Shown here: in pieces, positions 49,029 through 58,184 of the stretch
How positions within the stretch are numbered: the stretch's first letter is position 1
Layout: each line of letters starts with the position of its first letter
Assembly: GCA_965207535.1 (NCBI GenBank)
Contig: CBDBMR010000016.1
Coordinates: 186,001-250,000 of the forward strand
Reading direction: 5' to 3'
DNA from: JAJDXO01 sp965207535
GTDB lineage: Bacteria > Pseudomonadota > Alphaproteobacteria > Rhodospirillales > UBA2165
DNA length: 64,000 nucleotides
Position numbers and translations under genes: made by a program
Notes under the pieces: generated by a model
What the model saw: only the letters and a program-made list of their open reading frames with translations
Told to the model about the DNA's origin: nothing
The model's database searches: none

Positions 49029-50123
49029 CTACCCCTCCATATCGACGATGGCGATGACCGGTCCGCCGCCGCGGGGACCTTGATGCATGGCATCCACCGA
49101 GACGAACACGGCAGGATCGCCGATGGCCGTTGCCGCCACGCCGCCCACCGCCGCTTTGGAATGGCGGTGGTGATGGACGTCGGAATCGTCGAGCATGATC
49201 TGGCGCCGGCCGCGCAGCCGCGCGGTCGGGTCCGCCTCGCACTTCATGAAGCAGTTGACCACGCGGTCACCCAAGTCCTCGGCGCGCGGCCGCTCCGGCA
49301 GCTCCAGACCGGCATCACGGATGGCGTCGTAGATGCCGTCCATGTCGAGGGCGTCCTTCATTACCGAATGACCGATCCGGTATCGCCCGCCGGCTCCGGG
49401 CCGGTTGCCGAACAGGACGATCTGCGCCTTGTCCAGTTCGACACCGGATGAACACGAGGCCACCGCCGAGTAGAGATCGAGATTGCAGCAGATGTCCTCG
49501 GCCGCGGGCATTTCGATTTCCTCCAGCGCCACGGCGATGCCGAGACCGGTGGTGCCGTTGGAGACTCCCATGGAATCGTGCACTTCGCAGGCCACCGTCC
49601 GGCCCCGTCCGTGGGCCTGCTGAACTGTCTCGACGGTGAGGAGCGGGGTCTTGGTTTGGACGTAGTGGACGTCCTTCGGATCGTCGATCCCCGCATCCTT
49701 CATGGCCGCGCGCACGCCGTCGGCAACCTTCTCGACCATGGCCGGGCGTCCGATGTCCTCGGGCAGGATGTCCTCGCTCATGGCGGTGCCCATGGCCAGG
49801 CGGTCTTCGCTCTCGGGGCCCGTCTCGCCGTTGCGGGCAAAGGCCACCGCGTGGGGCGTGATGATGCCGTCACAGCCGCCGGACCAGACCATGGGGATCC
49901 GCTTGATCGCGGCTTCATCCCGCGTGCCCCGGCCGGTCAGCACCCGCCGGAACGCCTCGTCGGAGAGGATGCGGGTGAAGTCATTAACGCCCCCGTTGCC
50001 CTCGGTCTTGCCGATGACGGCGACGATCTCGTCCGCCGACACGTCGCCGGAGGCGATCCATTCGTCCAGCCCGGACGCGTCACTGACGTTCTTGATTTCG
50101 ATCTTTTTGACGTTGATGGCCAT
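49029..50123 (-). CDS. ring-opening amidohydrolase (cyanuric acid amidohydrolase/barbiturase family)
   Basis: A 364-aa protein starting at ATG 50123. Three sequence-related domains are visible, each with a Ser-containing block: MVWSGGCDGIITPHAVAFAR, ASCSSGVELDKAQIVLFGNR and HSKAAVGGVAATAIGDPAVF. The Lys/Ser triads of the AtzD/TrzD/barbiturase family sit in these blocks, and the glycine-rich C-terminus (HQGPRGGGPVIAIVD) is conserved. These enzymes open cyanuric acid, barbiturate or related cyclic amides. Which ring is the substrate here cannot be read from sequence. Confidence 0.9.
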   Translation of the reverse strand: MAINVKKIEIKNVSDASGLDEWIASGDVSADEIVAVIGKTEGNGGVNDFTRILSDEAFRRVLTGRGTRDEAAIKRIPMVWSGGCDGIITPHAVAFARNGETGPESEDRLAMGTAMSEDILPEDIGRPAMVEKVADGVRAAMKDAGIDDPKDVHYVQTKTPLLTVETVQQAHGRGRTVACEVHDSMGVSNGTTGLGIAVALEEIEMPAAEDICCNLDLYSAVASCSSGVELDKAQIVLFGNRPGAGGRYRIGHSVMKDALDMDGIYDAIRDAGLELPERPRAEDLGDRVVNCFMKCEADPTARLRGRRQIMLDDSDVHHHRHSKAAVGGVAATAIGDPAVFVSVDAMHQGPRGGGPVIAIVDMEG

Positions 50124-50364
50124 GTCCTGATTTCCCGAAGCGGATATTATTGGTGTGATACTACGTCGGCCCAAGGTAGGCCAGCAGGGGGGAGAAGACC
50201 CCATTTCCGTCGGCAGTCCGCGGTCGTGGCGATCATCGATGCCGTGTGGAGCGGTGTCCGCCAATCGTCCGCGTAAATCCTGCTCCGTTCATGGCTTCGT
50301 TGAAGCTTGTTTTTGACCGTATTTTCGGCTCAATTGCGCGCTCCGACCAAGGGAGGTTTAGATC

Positions 50365-51120
50365 GTGTCCAGTGATCCAAAAGTCGCCGTCATTACCGGT
50401 GCGGGTTCGGGCGTTGGCCGGGCCGCCGCCGTTTCGCTGAATAGGGAAGGGTATAGCCTTGCCTTGGCCGGGCGGCGTATCGATGCGCTCGAGGAAACGG
50501 TCGGGATGCTGGATAGCGGCACGCCGTCAATCGTCGTTCAAACGGATATCGCCGATGCGGATCAGGTCGCCAACCTGTTCGCCGAAACCCAAAAGGCGTT
50601 CGGCCGGCTCGATCTGCTGTTCAACAACGCCGGCGGCGGCGCGCCTAGAATTTCCATGGAGGATCTCGATCTTGCCGACTGGCGGCAGGTGGTCGACGTC
50701 AATTTGACCGGAAGCTTCATGTGCGCCCAACAGGCAATCCGGATGATGAAGGCGCAGGACCCGCAGGGGGGCCGCATCATCAACAACGGTTCGGTTTCCG
50801 CCCTGGTGCCGCGCCCGGATACGGTGGCTTACACGGCCACCAAACACGCGATGACCGGCCTGACCAAATGCATCGCCCTGGATTGCCGCAAATACGGCAT
50901 TGCGTGCACGCAGATTGATATAGGCAATGCCGACACACCGCTTGCCGCCCGCTTCAAGGAAGGCGTGCCCCAGGCCAACGGCGAGATCAAGGTCGAGCCC
51001 GTCTTCGACGTGGCCCATGTCGGCGACACCATTGCAACGATCGCCGCCCTGCCGCTCGACACCAATGTCCTGTTCATGACCATCATGGCGACCAACATGC
51101 CGTTGGTCGGCCGCGGCTGA
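50365..51120 (+). CDS. short-chain dehydrogenase/reductase
   Basis: A 251-aa SDR with a GTG start. NAD(P) motif TGAGSGVGRAAA, NNAGGGAPR, catalytic Ser in NNGSVSALVPR and YTATK (Tyr-x-x-x-Lys) are intact. AGRRIDALEETV suggests NADP preference through the Arg residues after beta-2. Ribosome-binding site AGGGAGG upstream. It precedes the LigI-like hydrolase by 28 bp and may form an operon with it. Confidence 0.92.
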   Translation: MSSDPKVAVITGAGSGVGRAAAVSLNREGYSLALAGRRIDALEETVGMLDSGTPSIVVQTDIADADQVANLFAETQKAFGRLDLLFNNAGGGAPRISMEDLDLADWRQVVDVNLTGSFMCAQQAIRMMKAQDPQGGRIINNGSVSALVPRPDTVAYTATKHAMTGLTKCIALDCRKYGIACTQIDIGNADTPLAARFKEGVPQANGEIKVEPVFDVAHVGDTIATIAALPLDTNVLFMTIMATNMPLVGRG

Positions 51121-51148
51121 CACCTCAACAATCCACCTGGAGTCGTTC

Positions 51149-52033
51149 ATGTCCACCGAGATCCGGGATTGCATCCCGCCCGACCGCAATCCGCGCAAGC
51201 CGAGTTTTGCCCTGCCGCCCGGCGCCGTCGACACCCATGTGCATGTTTTCGAGGACAAGTACGCGCTGTCGCCGGCGCGGGGTTACAATCCGCCGGAATC
51301 CACACTCGACGACCTCAAACACCTCCACGCCACCCTGGGGGTCGACCGGGTCGTATTCACCCAGCCCTCGCCCTACGGCGTCGACAATTCGGCGATCATG
51401 GATGGCGCCGCCGCGCTCAATGCCGAGACCCCGGACCGGGCGCGGATGGTTGTCGCGGTCACCATGGATGTGACCCAGGACGAATTGGCGGCGATGGACG
51501 CGGCCGGCGCGCGGGGGGTTCGACTGAACACGGACAACAAGGGCGGCATGCCCATGGAATTCGGCGAGATACCGGAACTGGCCGCCCGGATCGGCGAATT
51601 CGGCTGGCATATCGAGTTCCTTTGTCCGGGGAAGGACATCATCGAACTGATGCCCGTCTTCAAGAGCATCCCAATTCCGATTTCCATCGGACATTTCGCC
51701 TATCAGCCGGCGGCCGCGGGTATCAAGGCGCCGGGCTTCCTCGCCCTGCTGGAGTTGATGAGGGAGGGCAATACCTGGATCAAGATTTCCGGCGCCAACC
51801 GGGTCAGCGAGACCGATCTTCCGCCCTATGACGACGTCAAACCCATGGCCCAGGCGCTGATCGACGCCGCGCCCGACCGGGTGATGTGGGGGACCGACTG
51901 GCCCCACCCCAACAAGTACGAGGTCAATCCCAACGACGGCGATCTGGCCGATGCATTCGCCGATTGGGTCGGCGACGGCGCCATGCGCAGGAAAATAATG
52001 GTCGATACCCCGGCGGCGTTTTATCGCTTCTAG
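51149..52033 (+). CDS. amidohydrolase_2 family hydrolase (LigI/2-pyrone-4,6-dicarboxylate lactonase-like)
   Basis: A 294-aa TIM-barrel hydrolase. The metal motif DTHVHVFEDKYALSPARGYN and the SPYGVDNSAIM, ISIGHFAYQP, and MWGTDWPHPN segments match the LigI-like branch of COG3618. LigI hydrolyses the pyrone formed in protocatechuate 4,5-cleavage, which would fit the LigB-type enzyme at 36 kb, but other lactones are possible. Codirectional with the SDR gene. Confidence 0.88.
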   Translation: MSTEIRDCIPPDRNPRKPSFALPPGAVDTHVHVFEDKYALSPARGYNPPESTLDDLKHLHATLGVDRVVFTQPSPYGVDNSAIMDGAAALNAETPDRARMVVAVTMDVTQDELAAMDAAGARGVRLNTDNKGGMPMEFGEIPELAARIGEFGWHIEFLCPGKDIIELMPVFKSIPIPISIGHFAYQPAAAGIKAPGFLALLELMREGNTWIKISGANRVSETDLPPYDDVKPMAQALIDAAPDRVMWGTDWPHPNKYEVNPNDGDLADAFADWVGDGAMRRKIMVDTPAAFYRF

Positions 52034-52085
52034 GCCGCACTGCCTCAAGAAACCGCCGGGCCGAGCCCTCCGATGACAAGCGCGG

Positions 52086-52604
52086 CTACATTTTCGCGAT
52101 GACGCCGCAGCCGATGCGTCCTCCCGCACCCCCGATGGGCTGGGTCATGTGGTCGTCGGGGTTTTCGTGGATGATGACCGCGGAGCCGTCACCGTCGAGA
52201 AGCGCAGGCCTGGCGCCGCCCGCCACCGAGACGAGGGTGGTGAAGAACTCGGCCCGGGCGGAGCCGTCGGCCGAGACGTACAGATTGGGAAGATCGCCAT
52301 TGTCCGGTCCTTCGGGATGGCGCAGGCCATGCTTGGCGCCGCCCGGATTGATATGGCCCTTGGCCGCCTTGAAATCGGGCTTGCAGGAGCCCACGGCGTG
52401 CAGGTGGATTCCGTGGCCGCCGGGCGGCAATCCGGTCACGTCCACCGATATGAGCACGCCCGTGGGCGTTTGCTCGAAGCTGGCCTTTCCGATGACCGCG
52501 CCCTTGGTGTTGACGATTTCGGCCGTCGCCATGTCGGCCGCGGACGCGAGAGGCGCCGCGGCGAGGGCCGAGGCAGCTACGAGAGCAATAGCAGCGACTT
52601 TCAT
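52086..52604 (-). CDS. sodC: periplasmic Cu/Zn superoxide dismutase
   Basis: A 172-aa protein with a Sec signal peptide (cleavage near ASA-AD). Cu ligands appear in GGHGIHLHAVGSCKPDFKAA and VIIHENPDDH; the disulfide partner lies in GGAGGRIGCGVIAK; the zinc loop is HINPGGAKHGLRHPEGPDNG. It converts superoxide to hydrogen peroxide in the periplasm. Length and motifs fit bacterial SodC. Confidence 0.95.
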   Translation of the reverse strand: MKVAAIALVAASALAAAPLASAADMATAEIVNTKGAVIGKASFEQTPTGVLISVDVTGLPPGGHGIHLHAVGSCKPDFKAAKGHINPGGAKHGLRHPEGPDNGDLPNLYVSADGSARAEFFTTLVSVAGGARPALLDGDGSAVIIHENPDDHMTQPIGGAGGRIGCGVIAKM

Positions 52605-52699
52605 TTGTGTCTCCTATGATCCGACGCCGTAAAGATAGAGGATTATGTACGATCCAGCTCCGTTCGCCACTGTTTCGGACGAGGGATCGGATTTTCCGG

Positions 52700-53173
52700 T
52701 CAACCGCCCGGAACGGCACCGGCCTTGTAAACGACGATGGTATCCAGCATGGATAAGACCGCTTCGCCATCCTGGTTTTGCAGCGTCATTTCGATCGTCA
52801 CGACGCCGCGGTCGGGCTTGCTTCGGGACTCCCGTTTTTCCTTGCACTCGCCGAACAGCGTAAGGGTATCGCCGGCCCGGGCGGGCCGCAGAAAACGCAC
52901 CTGATCGTAGCCGCCGGACGCGACCACGTTGGGATTCGTTCCGTTTCGTTGAATGAGATGGATACGGAGGGCCAAAAGATGGGCCCCGCTGGCGATGATG
53001 CCGCCGTGCTGGGACGCGGCGGCGGCCTCTTCATCGATATGATACGGCATGGGATCCCACCGGCGGGCGAATTCCATGATCTCGTCCTTGGTGAGATCGT
53101 AGGAGCCGACCTCATACCGGTCGCCGACGGTGAACTCTTCGTAGGTTTCAGTGTTTTTAAACCGGGTGGTCAT
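52700..53173 (-). CDS. MaoC-like acyl dehydratase, copy 2
   Basis: A 157-aa hotdog-fold protein: TVGDRYEVGSYDLTKDEIME, FARRWDPMPYHIDEEAAAAS with the Asp/His active-site pair, HGGIIASGAHLLALRIHLI, and FLRPARAGDTLTLFGECKEK. It probably hydrates an enoyl-CoA. It is divergent from the nitroreductase gene. Confidence 0.9.
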   Translation of the reverse strand: MTTRFKNTETYEEFTVGDRYEVGSYDLTKDEIMEFARRWDPMPYHIDEEAAAASQHGGIIASGAHLLALRIHLIQRNGTNPNVVASGGYDQVRFLRPARAGDTLTLFGECKEKRESRSKPDRGVVTIEMTLQNQDGEAVLSMLDTIVVYKAGAVPGG

Positions 53174-53280
53174 TGCTTAGCCTAAGGTCAAACAGGTGTG
53201 GTCGGAATCTGCCCGTTCCCAAACCGGGCGTCCACGATCATTTTGGGGCGGTCTGCCCCGGTCAAGAGGAGGCATCGGCG

Positions 53281-54114
53281 ATGGCTGAATTCGATGATTT
53301 GGTGAAGGCGCGGTTCGGCACGGACGGCGATACTTCATCCCCGCCGGCGGGAGAAGAGGTGTTCAAGACCATCCTCGCGCACCGGACCTACCGGAAATAT
53401 TCCGATGAACCCGTGGACGGGGCGTTGCTGGAGCTGTTGCTGGCATGCGCCCTGTCGGCGCCGGCGAAGTCGGATCTCATGCAGTTCTCGGTCATTCATG
53501 TGACGGATGCCGGCAAAAAGAGCCGTCTGGCCGAGTTGTCCAATACCTCGTGGATCGCGACGGCGCCCGTGGTGCTGCTGTTTTGCGGAGACACCGGCCG
53601 CAACAGATCGATCACCCGCGCCCGCGGCTACGAATATGCGCAGAACACGTTGGACAGCTTTTTTAACGCCGCGGTCGATACGGCCCTGGTGATGCAGAAT
53701 TTCACCATCGCCGCCGAGGCGGCGGGGCTGGGCTGCTGCTACGTCTCCCAGGTGCGGCTGCAACTCGACGAGGTGGGGGAATTGTTTGCCTTGCCCGAGG
53801 GCGTGTTTCCGGTTTGCGGCCTGACGGCGGGCTGGCCGGCGGAGGAGAGGGACATGACCTACCGTATTCCCCCCGAAGTTTCCATTCATCACGATGTCTA
53901 TTCCAGCGAGGGCCTAGCCGAGGCCATGGACGGGTACGATGCCCGGCGCAACCGCAAACGCCCGACGCCTCCTGAGAAGCAAATGTACCGGGAACTTTAT
54001 GGCGAGGCCGGGAACTATGGCTGGTCGGAGAATACGGCCAGGCGTTTGTCGCGTCCGGACGGCCTGTCGCCGATGCGGGACTTTCTAATAAAGCAGGGCT
54101 TCGATCTCACCTAA
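53281..54114 (+). CDS. nitroreductase family protein
   Basis: A 277-aa FMN-dependent oxidoreductase from ATG 53281 (ribosome-binding site GAGGAGGCATCGGCG region). HRTYRKYSDEPVDGALLELL is the FMN-binding start; SAPAKSDLMQFSVIHVTDAG, NFTIAAEAAGLGCCYVSQVR and LTAGWPAEE complete the pattern. The C-terminal 45 residues (RRNRKRPTPPEKQMYRELYG...) are longer than in small NfsB-type enzymes. Substrate unknown. Confidence 0.9.
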   Translation: MAEFDDLVKARFGTDGDTSSPPAGEEVFKTILAHRTYRKYSDEPVDGALLELLLACALSAPAKSDLMQFSVIHVTDAGKKSRLAELSNTSWIATAPVVLLFCGDTGRNRSITRARGYEYAQNTLDSFFNAAVDTALVMQNFTIAAEAAGLGCCYVSQVRLQLDEVGELFALPEGVFPVCGLTAGWPAEERDMTYRIPPEVSIHHDVYSSEGLAEAMDGYDARRNRKRPTPPEKQMYRELYGEAGNYGWSENTARRLSRPDGLSPMRDFLIKQGFDLT

Positions 54115-54162
54115 CGCATTGATGCAATTGCAATGATCGCGGCGCTGATTTAGCGTCTAGGC

Positions 54163-55479
54163 ATGCTGACCGCCGAACAAAACCAGCTTGTCACCAGCAC
54201 CGGTCCGGCAACGCCGGCCGGCGAGGTCCTGCGCCACTATTGGCAGCCGGCGGTGCTGGTCGAGGAACTGGCCGGGCCGCGGCCGGCCAAGGCCATTGAA
54301 CTGTTGGGAGAGAGGCTGGTTGTCTTCCGCGATGAGGAGGGCCGATATGGCCTGATTTCCCGCCACTGCCCCCATCGCGGCGCCGATCTGAAATACGGGC
54401 GGCTGGAGGATGGCGGCCTCAGGTGTCCGTTCCACGGCTGGCTGTTCGACGTCAACGGGGCGTGCCTGGAACAGCCCGCCGAGCCGCCCGACAGTACCTT
54501 CCACACCAAAATCAGGCACACGGCCTATCCCTGCCGCGAGGCCAACGGCATCGTGTTCGCCTATATGGGACCGGGAGACCCGCCGCCGTTGCCGGACTTC
54601 GATTGCTTTCTGGCGCCCGATGAATTCACCTTCGCCTTCAAGGGATTCGTCGACTGCAACTGGCTGCAATTGCTGGAGGTGGGGATCGATCCGTCCCACG
54701 CGTCGTTCCTCCACCGGTTCCTGGAAGACGAAAGTTCCGGCGACAATTACGGCCGGCAGTTCAGATTCGAGACGGAGGAAGGCGGTATCCCGATCACCAA
54801 GGTGCTCAGGGAGTACGACTGTCCTGATATCGATTTCGAGGAGACCGAATACGGGCTCCGCATTTTCGCGTTGCGGGACCTGGATGAAGAACGTCTCCAC
54901 GTGCGGGTGACCAATATGGTTTTCCCGAACGCCGTGGTCATCCCCATGAGCAACGACATGATGCTGACCCAATGGCATGTGCCGCTGGATGACCGCCGCA
55001 GCTGGTGGTACGCCATCTTCTCGAGCTTCTCCGAAAGGATGGATAAGGAAACCATGCGCCGGGACCGCCTGGAACTCTATTCGGTGCCGGACTACATGCC
55101 GCGCCAGAACAAATCCAACGACTACGGCTATAACCCGGAGGAACAACGGACCGAGACCTATACGGGCATGGGGATGGACATCAACGTCCACGATCAATGG
55201 GCCGTCGAATCCCTCGGCACCATTCAGGACCGGACCCGGGAGCATCTTGGTACCGCGGACAAGGTGATCATCGCCAACCGCCGGCTGCTGATGAAGACCA
55301 TCGAAACGATTCAAAATGGCGAGGTCCCGGAGGTGGCGCGGCAGAACGGGGGACCGCCGCTCAAGGGACCGGCGTCCATCGACACCATCGCCTCCAAAGA
55401 GGACTGGCAGGCCGACTGGCGCGAACACGCGCGAGACAGGCGGGCGAAATCCAATTGGGCGCCCGACCCGTGGGCTTGA
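54163..55479 (+). CDS. Rieske non-heme iron oxygenase, alpha subunit
   Basis: A 438-aa oxygenase. Rieske cluster ligands: RHCPHRGADLKYG and LRCPFHGWLFD (C-x-H, 17-residue spacing, C-x-x-H). Mononuclear iron site: NWLQLLEVGIDPSHASFLHR (Asn/Asp plus two His). This is the phthalate-4,5-dioxygenase/VanA-like single-subunit type, which hydroxylates or O-demethylates aromatic acids with electrons from a reductase. No ferredoxin reductase of the VanB type is next to it. It is followed after 33 bp by a glutamine-synthetase-like gene, then acyl-CoA dehydrogenase and FAD protein genes, probably one operon. Confidence 0.92.
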   Translation: MLTAEQNQLVTSTGPATPAGEVLRHYWQPAVLVEELAGPRPAKAIELLGERLVVFRDEEGRYGLISRHCPHRGADLKYGRLEDGGLRCPFHGWLFDVNGACLEQPAEPPDSTFHTKIRHTAYPCREANGIVFAYMGPGDPPPLPDFDCFLAPDEFTFAFKGFVDCNWLQLLEVGIDPSHASFLHRFLEDESSGDNYGRQFRFETEEGGIPITKVLREYDCPDIDFEETEYGLRIFALRDLDEERLHVRVTNMVFPNAVVIPMSNDMMLTQWHVPLDDRRSWWYAIFSSFSERMDKETMRRDRLELYSVPDYMPRQNKSNDYGYNPEEQRTETYTGMGMDINVHDQWAVESLGTIQDRTREHLGTADKVIIANRRLLMKTIETIQNGEVPEVARQNGGPPLKGPASIDTIASKEDWQADWREHARDRRAKSNWAPDPWA

Positions 55480-55512
55480 AATAGGGCCGGCGGCAGTTCG
55501 GAGGGAGGCAGC

Positions 55513-56973
55513 ATGAGCGGGGACTTCAGCGGCATCGGCCGCTCGGATTTCGTCAACCGTCATGGCATACCCCATGACCCGTCCGCCCGTGAATCCGTCA
55601 TCGAGGAGATCAAATCCCGCGGCCTGGAAACCGTCCGGCTGAGCTTCGCCGATCAGCACGGCGTGCTGCGGGGCAAGACATTGGTCGCCGAAGCCGTGCC
55701 GGCCGCCATGGCCAACGGCTGCACCATGACGACGACGCTGTTGGCCAAGGATACGTCCCACAAGACCCAGTATCCGGTGTTTAGCGCGGACGGCGGTTTC
55801 GGGATGCGCGAGATGTCCGGGGCCGGGGACATCGTGATGGTGCCCGACCCGGCGACCTTCCGCGCCCTGCCGTGGCTGGAGAAGACAGGCTGGATGCTGT
55901 GCGATATCTACTTCGCCAACGGCAAGCCGGTTCCGTTCTCCACCCGGCGCGTTTTGCAGGGCGCCCTCTCCGACCTCGGCGACGCCGGGTTCGACTTTGT
56001 CGCCGGGCTCGAAGTGGAGTTCCATGTCTTCAAGATCGAAAACCCGAATCTGACGCCGGCGGACTCCGGCCAGCCCTCGACGCCGCCCGACGTGAGTGTG
56101 GTCTCCCATGGATTTCAGTATCTGACCGAATTGCGGGCCGACGAACATGAGCCCATTTGGGCGTTCCTGCGCAAAGACATTCAGGGCCTCGATCTGCCGC
56201 TGCGGACCATGGAGGTGGAATTCGGTCCGAGCCAGTTCGAGGCATCGTTCGATATCGCGACCGGAATTACGGCGGCCGACAATATGATGCTGTTCAGGAG
56301 CGCGGTGAAACAGATTTGCCGGCGGCACGGCTATCACGCCACATTCATGTGCCGGCCCGGACTGCCCAACATCTTCTCCAGCGGCTGGCATCTGCATCAG
56401 TCGTTGCGGACACGCGATACCGGAGAGAACGCCTTCGTCTCCGGTTCGGAGAGCGCGATTTTGCCCGAGCTGGCGATGCAATATGCGGCGGGCATCCTGG
56501 AACACGCCCGCGCGGCGTCCGTCTTCACCACGCCGACCATCAACGGATACAAGCGCTATCAGCCCATGAGCCTGGCCCCCGACCGTATCGCCTGGGGTGA
56601 CGACAACAAGGGCGCCATGCTCCGGGTGGTTGGCGGGTACGGCGATCCGCTCACCCATCTCGAGAACCGTGTCGGCGAACCGGCGGCCAATCCGTACCTT
56701 TATCTCGCATCGCAAATTCTGTCCGGAATGGAGGGGGTCGATACATCGCGAGTCCCGCCGCCCATGACCGAAGCGGCCTACGAAGGCGACGCGCCGAACC
56801 TGCCGGCCAGTCTGATGGAGGCGGTGGATTCGCTGGACGAAAGCGATTTCTTCCGCGATAGACTGGGTGACCGGTTTGTCGACTACATCGTACATCTGAA
56901 ACGGGCCGAGATCGGCCGCTTCCTGAGCGAGGTCACCAACTGGGAACATCGCGAGTATTTCGAAATCTTCTAG
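55513..56973 (+). CDS. glutamine-synthetase-like ligase (gamma-glutamylamine synthetase type)
   Basis: A 486-aa protein of the GlnA fold. Motifs: ETVRLSFADQHGVLRGKTLV (beta-grasp start), FVAGLEVEFHVFKIENPNL (metal Glu), GWHLHQSLRTRDTGENAF (His-x-His), TPTINGYKRYQPMSLAPDRI, WGDDNKGAMLRVVGG and ENRVGEPAANPYLYLASQIL. It is not a nitrogen-assimilation GlnA; such proteins glutamylate amines (PuuA, or the GS-like subunit of aniline dioxygenase systems). Position beside a Rieske oxygenase supports a catabolic role on an amine. Confidence 0.9.
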   Translation: MSGDFSGIGRSDFVNRHGIPHDPSARESVIEEIKSRGLETVRLSFADQHGVLRGKTLVAEAVPAAMANGCTMTTTLLAKDTSHKTQYPVFSADGGFGMREMSGAGDIVMVPDPATFRALPWLEKTGWMLCDIYFANGKPVPFSTRRVLQGALSDLGDAGFDFVAGLEVEFHVFKIENPNLTPADSGQPSTPPDVSVVSHGFQYLTELRADEHEPIWAFLRKDIQGLDLPLRTMEVEFGPSQFEASFDIATGITAADNMMLFRSAVKQICRRHGYHATFMCRPGLPNIFSSGWHLHQSLRTRDTGENAFVSGSESAILPELAMQYAAGILEHARAASVFTTPTINGYKRYQPMSLAPDRIAWGDDNKGAMLRVVGGYGDPLTHLENRVGEPAANPYLYLASQILSGMEGVDTSRVPPPMTEAAYEGDAPNLPASLMEAVDSLDESDFFRDRLGDRFVDYIVHLKRAEIGRFLSEVTNWEHREYFEIF

Positions 56974-56995
56974 CCCCATCAACGAGAACCAAAAA

Positions 56996-58183
56996 ATGCA
57001 CGAAATTTTCATTCAGAACGAAGACCAGCGCGCGATCCTGGAATCCGTCCGGCGATTTGCCGAGGAAGAGGTGGCGCCGAGGGTTGCCGAGTTGGATGCC
57101 GAGCAGAATCCGGAGGACGGGTTTTCCTGGGATATCGTCGAGGCCGCGGACGCGATGGGGCTGAGGACGCTGACTCTTTCGGAGGAATACGGGGGGCTCG
57201 GCGTGGATTCCCTGACCACGGCCATGGTGGTCGAGGAACTTGGGCGGTTTGACCTGGGTATTTCCGTGGTGTTCGCCCAAACCCTGAAACTGGCGCAGAT
57301 TTTTGAAAAGGCAACCAACCCCGAACAGCGGGAGCGGCACCTGTCCAAGTATCGGGACGATCCCCGTCATCTATTTGCCATCGGCATTACCGAACCGGAG
57401 ACCGCATCCAATTATTTCCTGCCCCAGCGCGCGAAGGCGCCCTATCGGACCTTCGCGGAGAAGGTGGACGGCGGCTGGGTCGTTAACGGCATGAAGCACT
57501 TCATTTCCAACGGTAACGTCGCCAAGACCTATCTGCTGTTCGTCCAGACCGAAAAGGGGGTGCCACTGCACGAAGGCAGTACCTGCTTCATCATCGAGCA
57601 GGGAATGGAAGGCTTCACCATCGGTCGGGTCCACGACAAGATGGGCGAGCGGCTGGCCAACAATGCCGAATTGATTTTCCAGGACTTCTTCATCCCCGAA
57701 GAAAACCTGGTGGGCGAGGCCGGGAAGGGACACAGTGTGCTCGCCGAGTTCTTCCCGCAGTCGAATGCCTACGCGGCCGCCAGTATCATCGGCGTCGCGG
57801 TCAACGCCTACGAACGGGCCGTGGAGTGGGCGCAAACCCGTGTCCAGGGCGGAAAGCATCTGATCGAGCATGACGGTATCGCCGCAGATCTCGCGGAGAT
57901 GCGGATGCTGATCGACGCATCCCGGTCCTATATTCATCGCGCGGCATGGCTCGCCGACAATCAGGAATACGGTTGGGACAGTTCGCTCGGCGCGTTGCCC
58001 AAGGTCATGGCCTCTCAAGCGGCCTGGAAGATCGTCACCCGGACGCTCGAAATACACGGCGGCCATGGCTACATGAAGGAAGCGGGTATCGAAAAACTGA
58101 TGCGCGACGCGGCGGCGTTCCTTCACTCGGACGGTGTCAACCGGACCCTCCTCCTGAAGGCCGCCGGGTTCCTGTACGACTGA
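56996..58183 (+). CDS. acyl-CoA dehydrogenase (copy 2)
   Basis: A 395-aa acyl-CoA dehydrogenase-fold flavoprotein: LSEEYGGLGVDSLTTAMVVE, AIGITEPETASNYFLP (a variant of the usual TEP-GSD motif), GMKHFISNGNVAKTYLLFVQ, and LEIHGGHGYMKEAGIEKLMR. The usual catalytic Glu near the C-terminus is not in a standard IYEGT motif (here AAAFLHSDGVNRTLLL), so it may act on an unusual substrate or as a different flavin oxidase. Part of the Rieske/GS-like gene set; 1 bp separates it from the next gene. Confidence 0.85.
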   Translation: MHEIFIQNEDQRAILESVRRFAEEEVAPRVAELDAEQNPEDGFSWDIVEAADAMGLRTLTLSEEYGGLGVDSLTTAMVVEELGRFDLGISVVFAQTLKLAQIFEKATNPEQRERHLSKYRDDPRHLFAIGITEPETASNYFLPQRAKAPYRTFAEKVDGGWVVNGMKHFISNGNVAKTYLLFVQTEKGVPLHEGSTCFIIEQGMEGFTIGRVHDKMGERLANNAELIFQDFFIPEENLVGEAGKGHSVLAEFFPQSNAYAAASIIGVAVNAYERAVEWAQTRVQGGKHLIEHDGIAADLAEMRMLIDASRSYIHRAAWLADNQEYGWDSSLGALPKVMASQAAWKIVTRTLEIHGGHGYMKEAGIEKLMRDAAAFLHSDGVNRTLLLKAAGFLYD

Positions 58184-58184
58184 C

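Noticed and set aside
54157..57012. A 951-codon open frame on the minus strand across the Rieske and GS-like genes
   Set aside because: It is antisense to two genes with clear catalytic motifs, and its translation shows no domain pattern; long antisense frames are common in GC-rich DNA.
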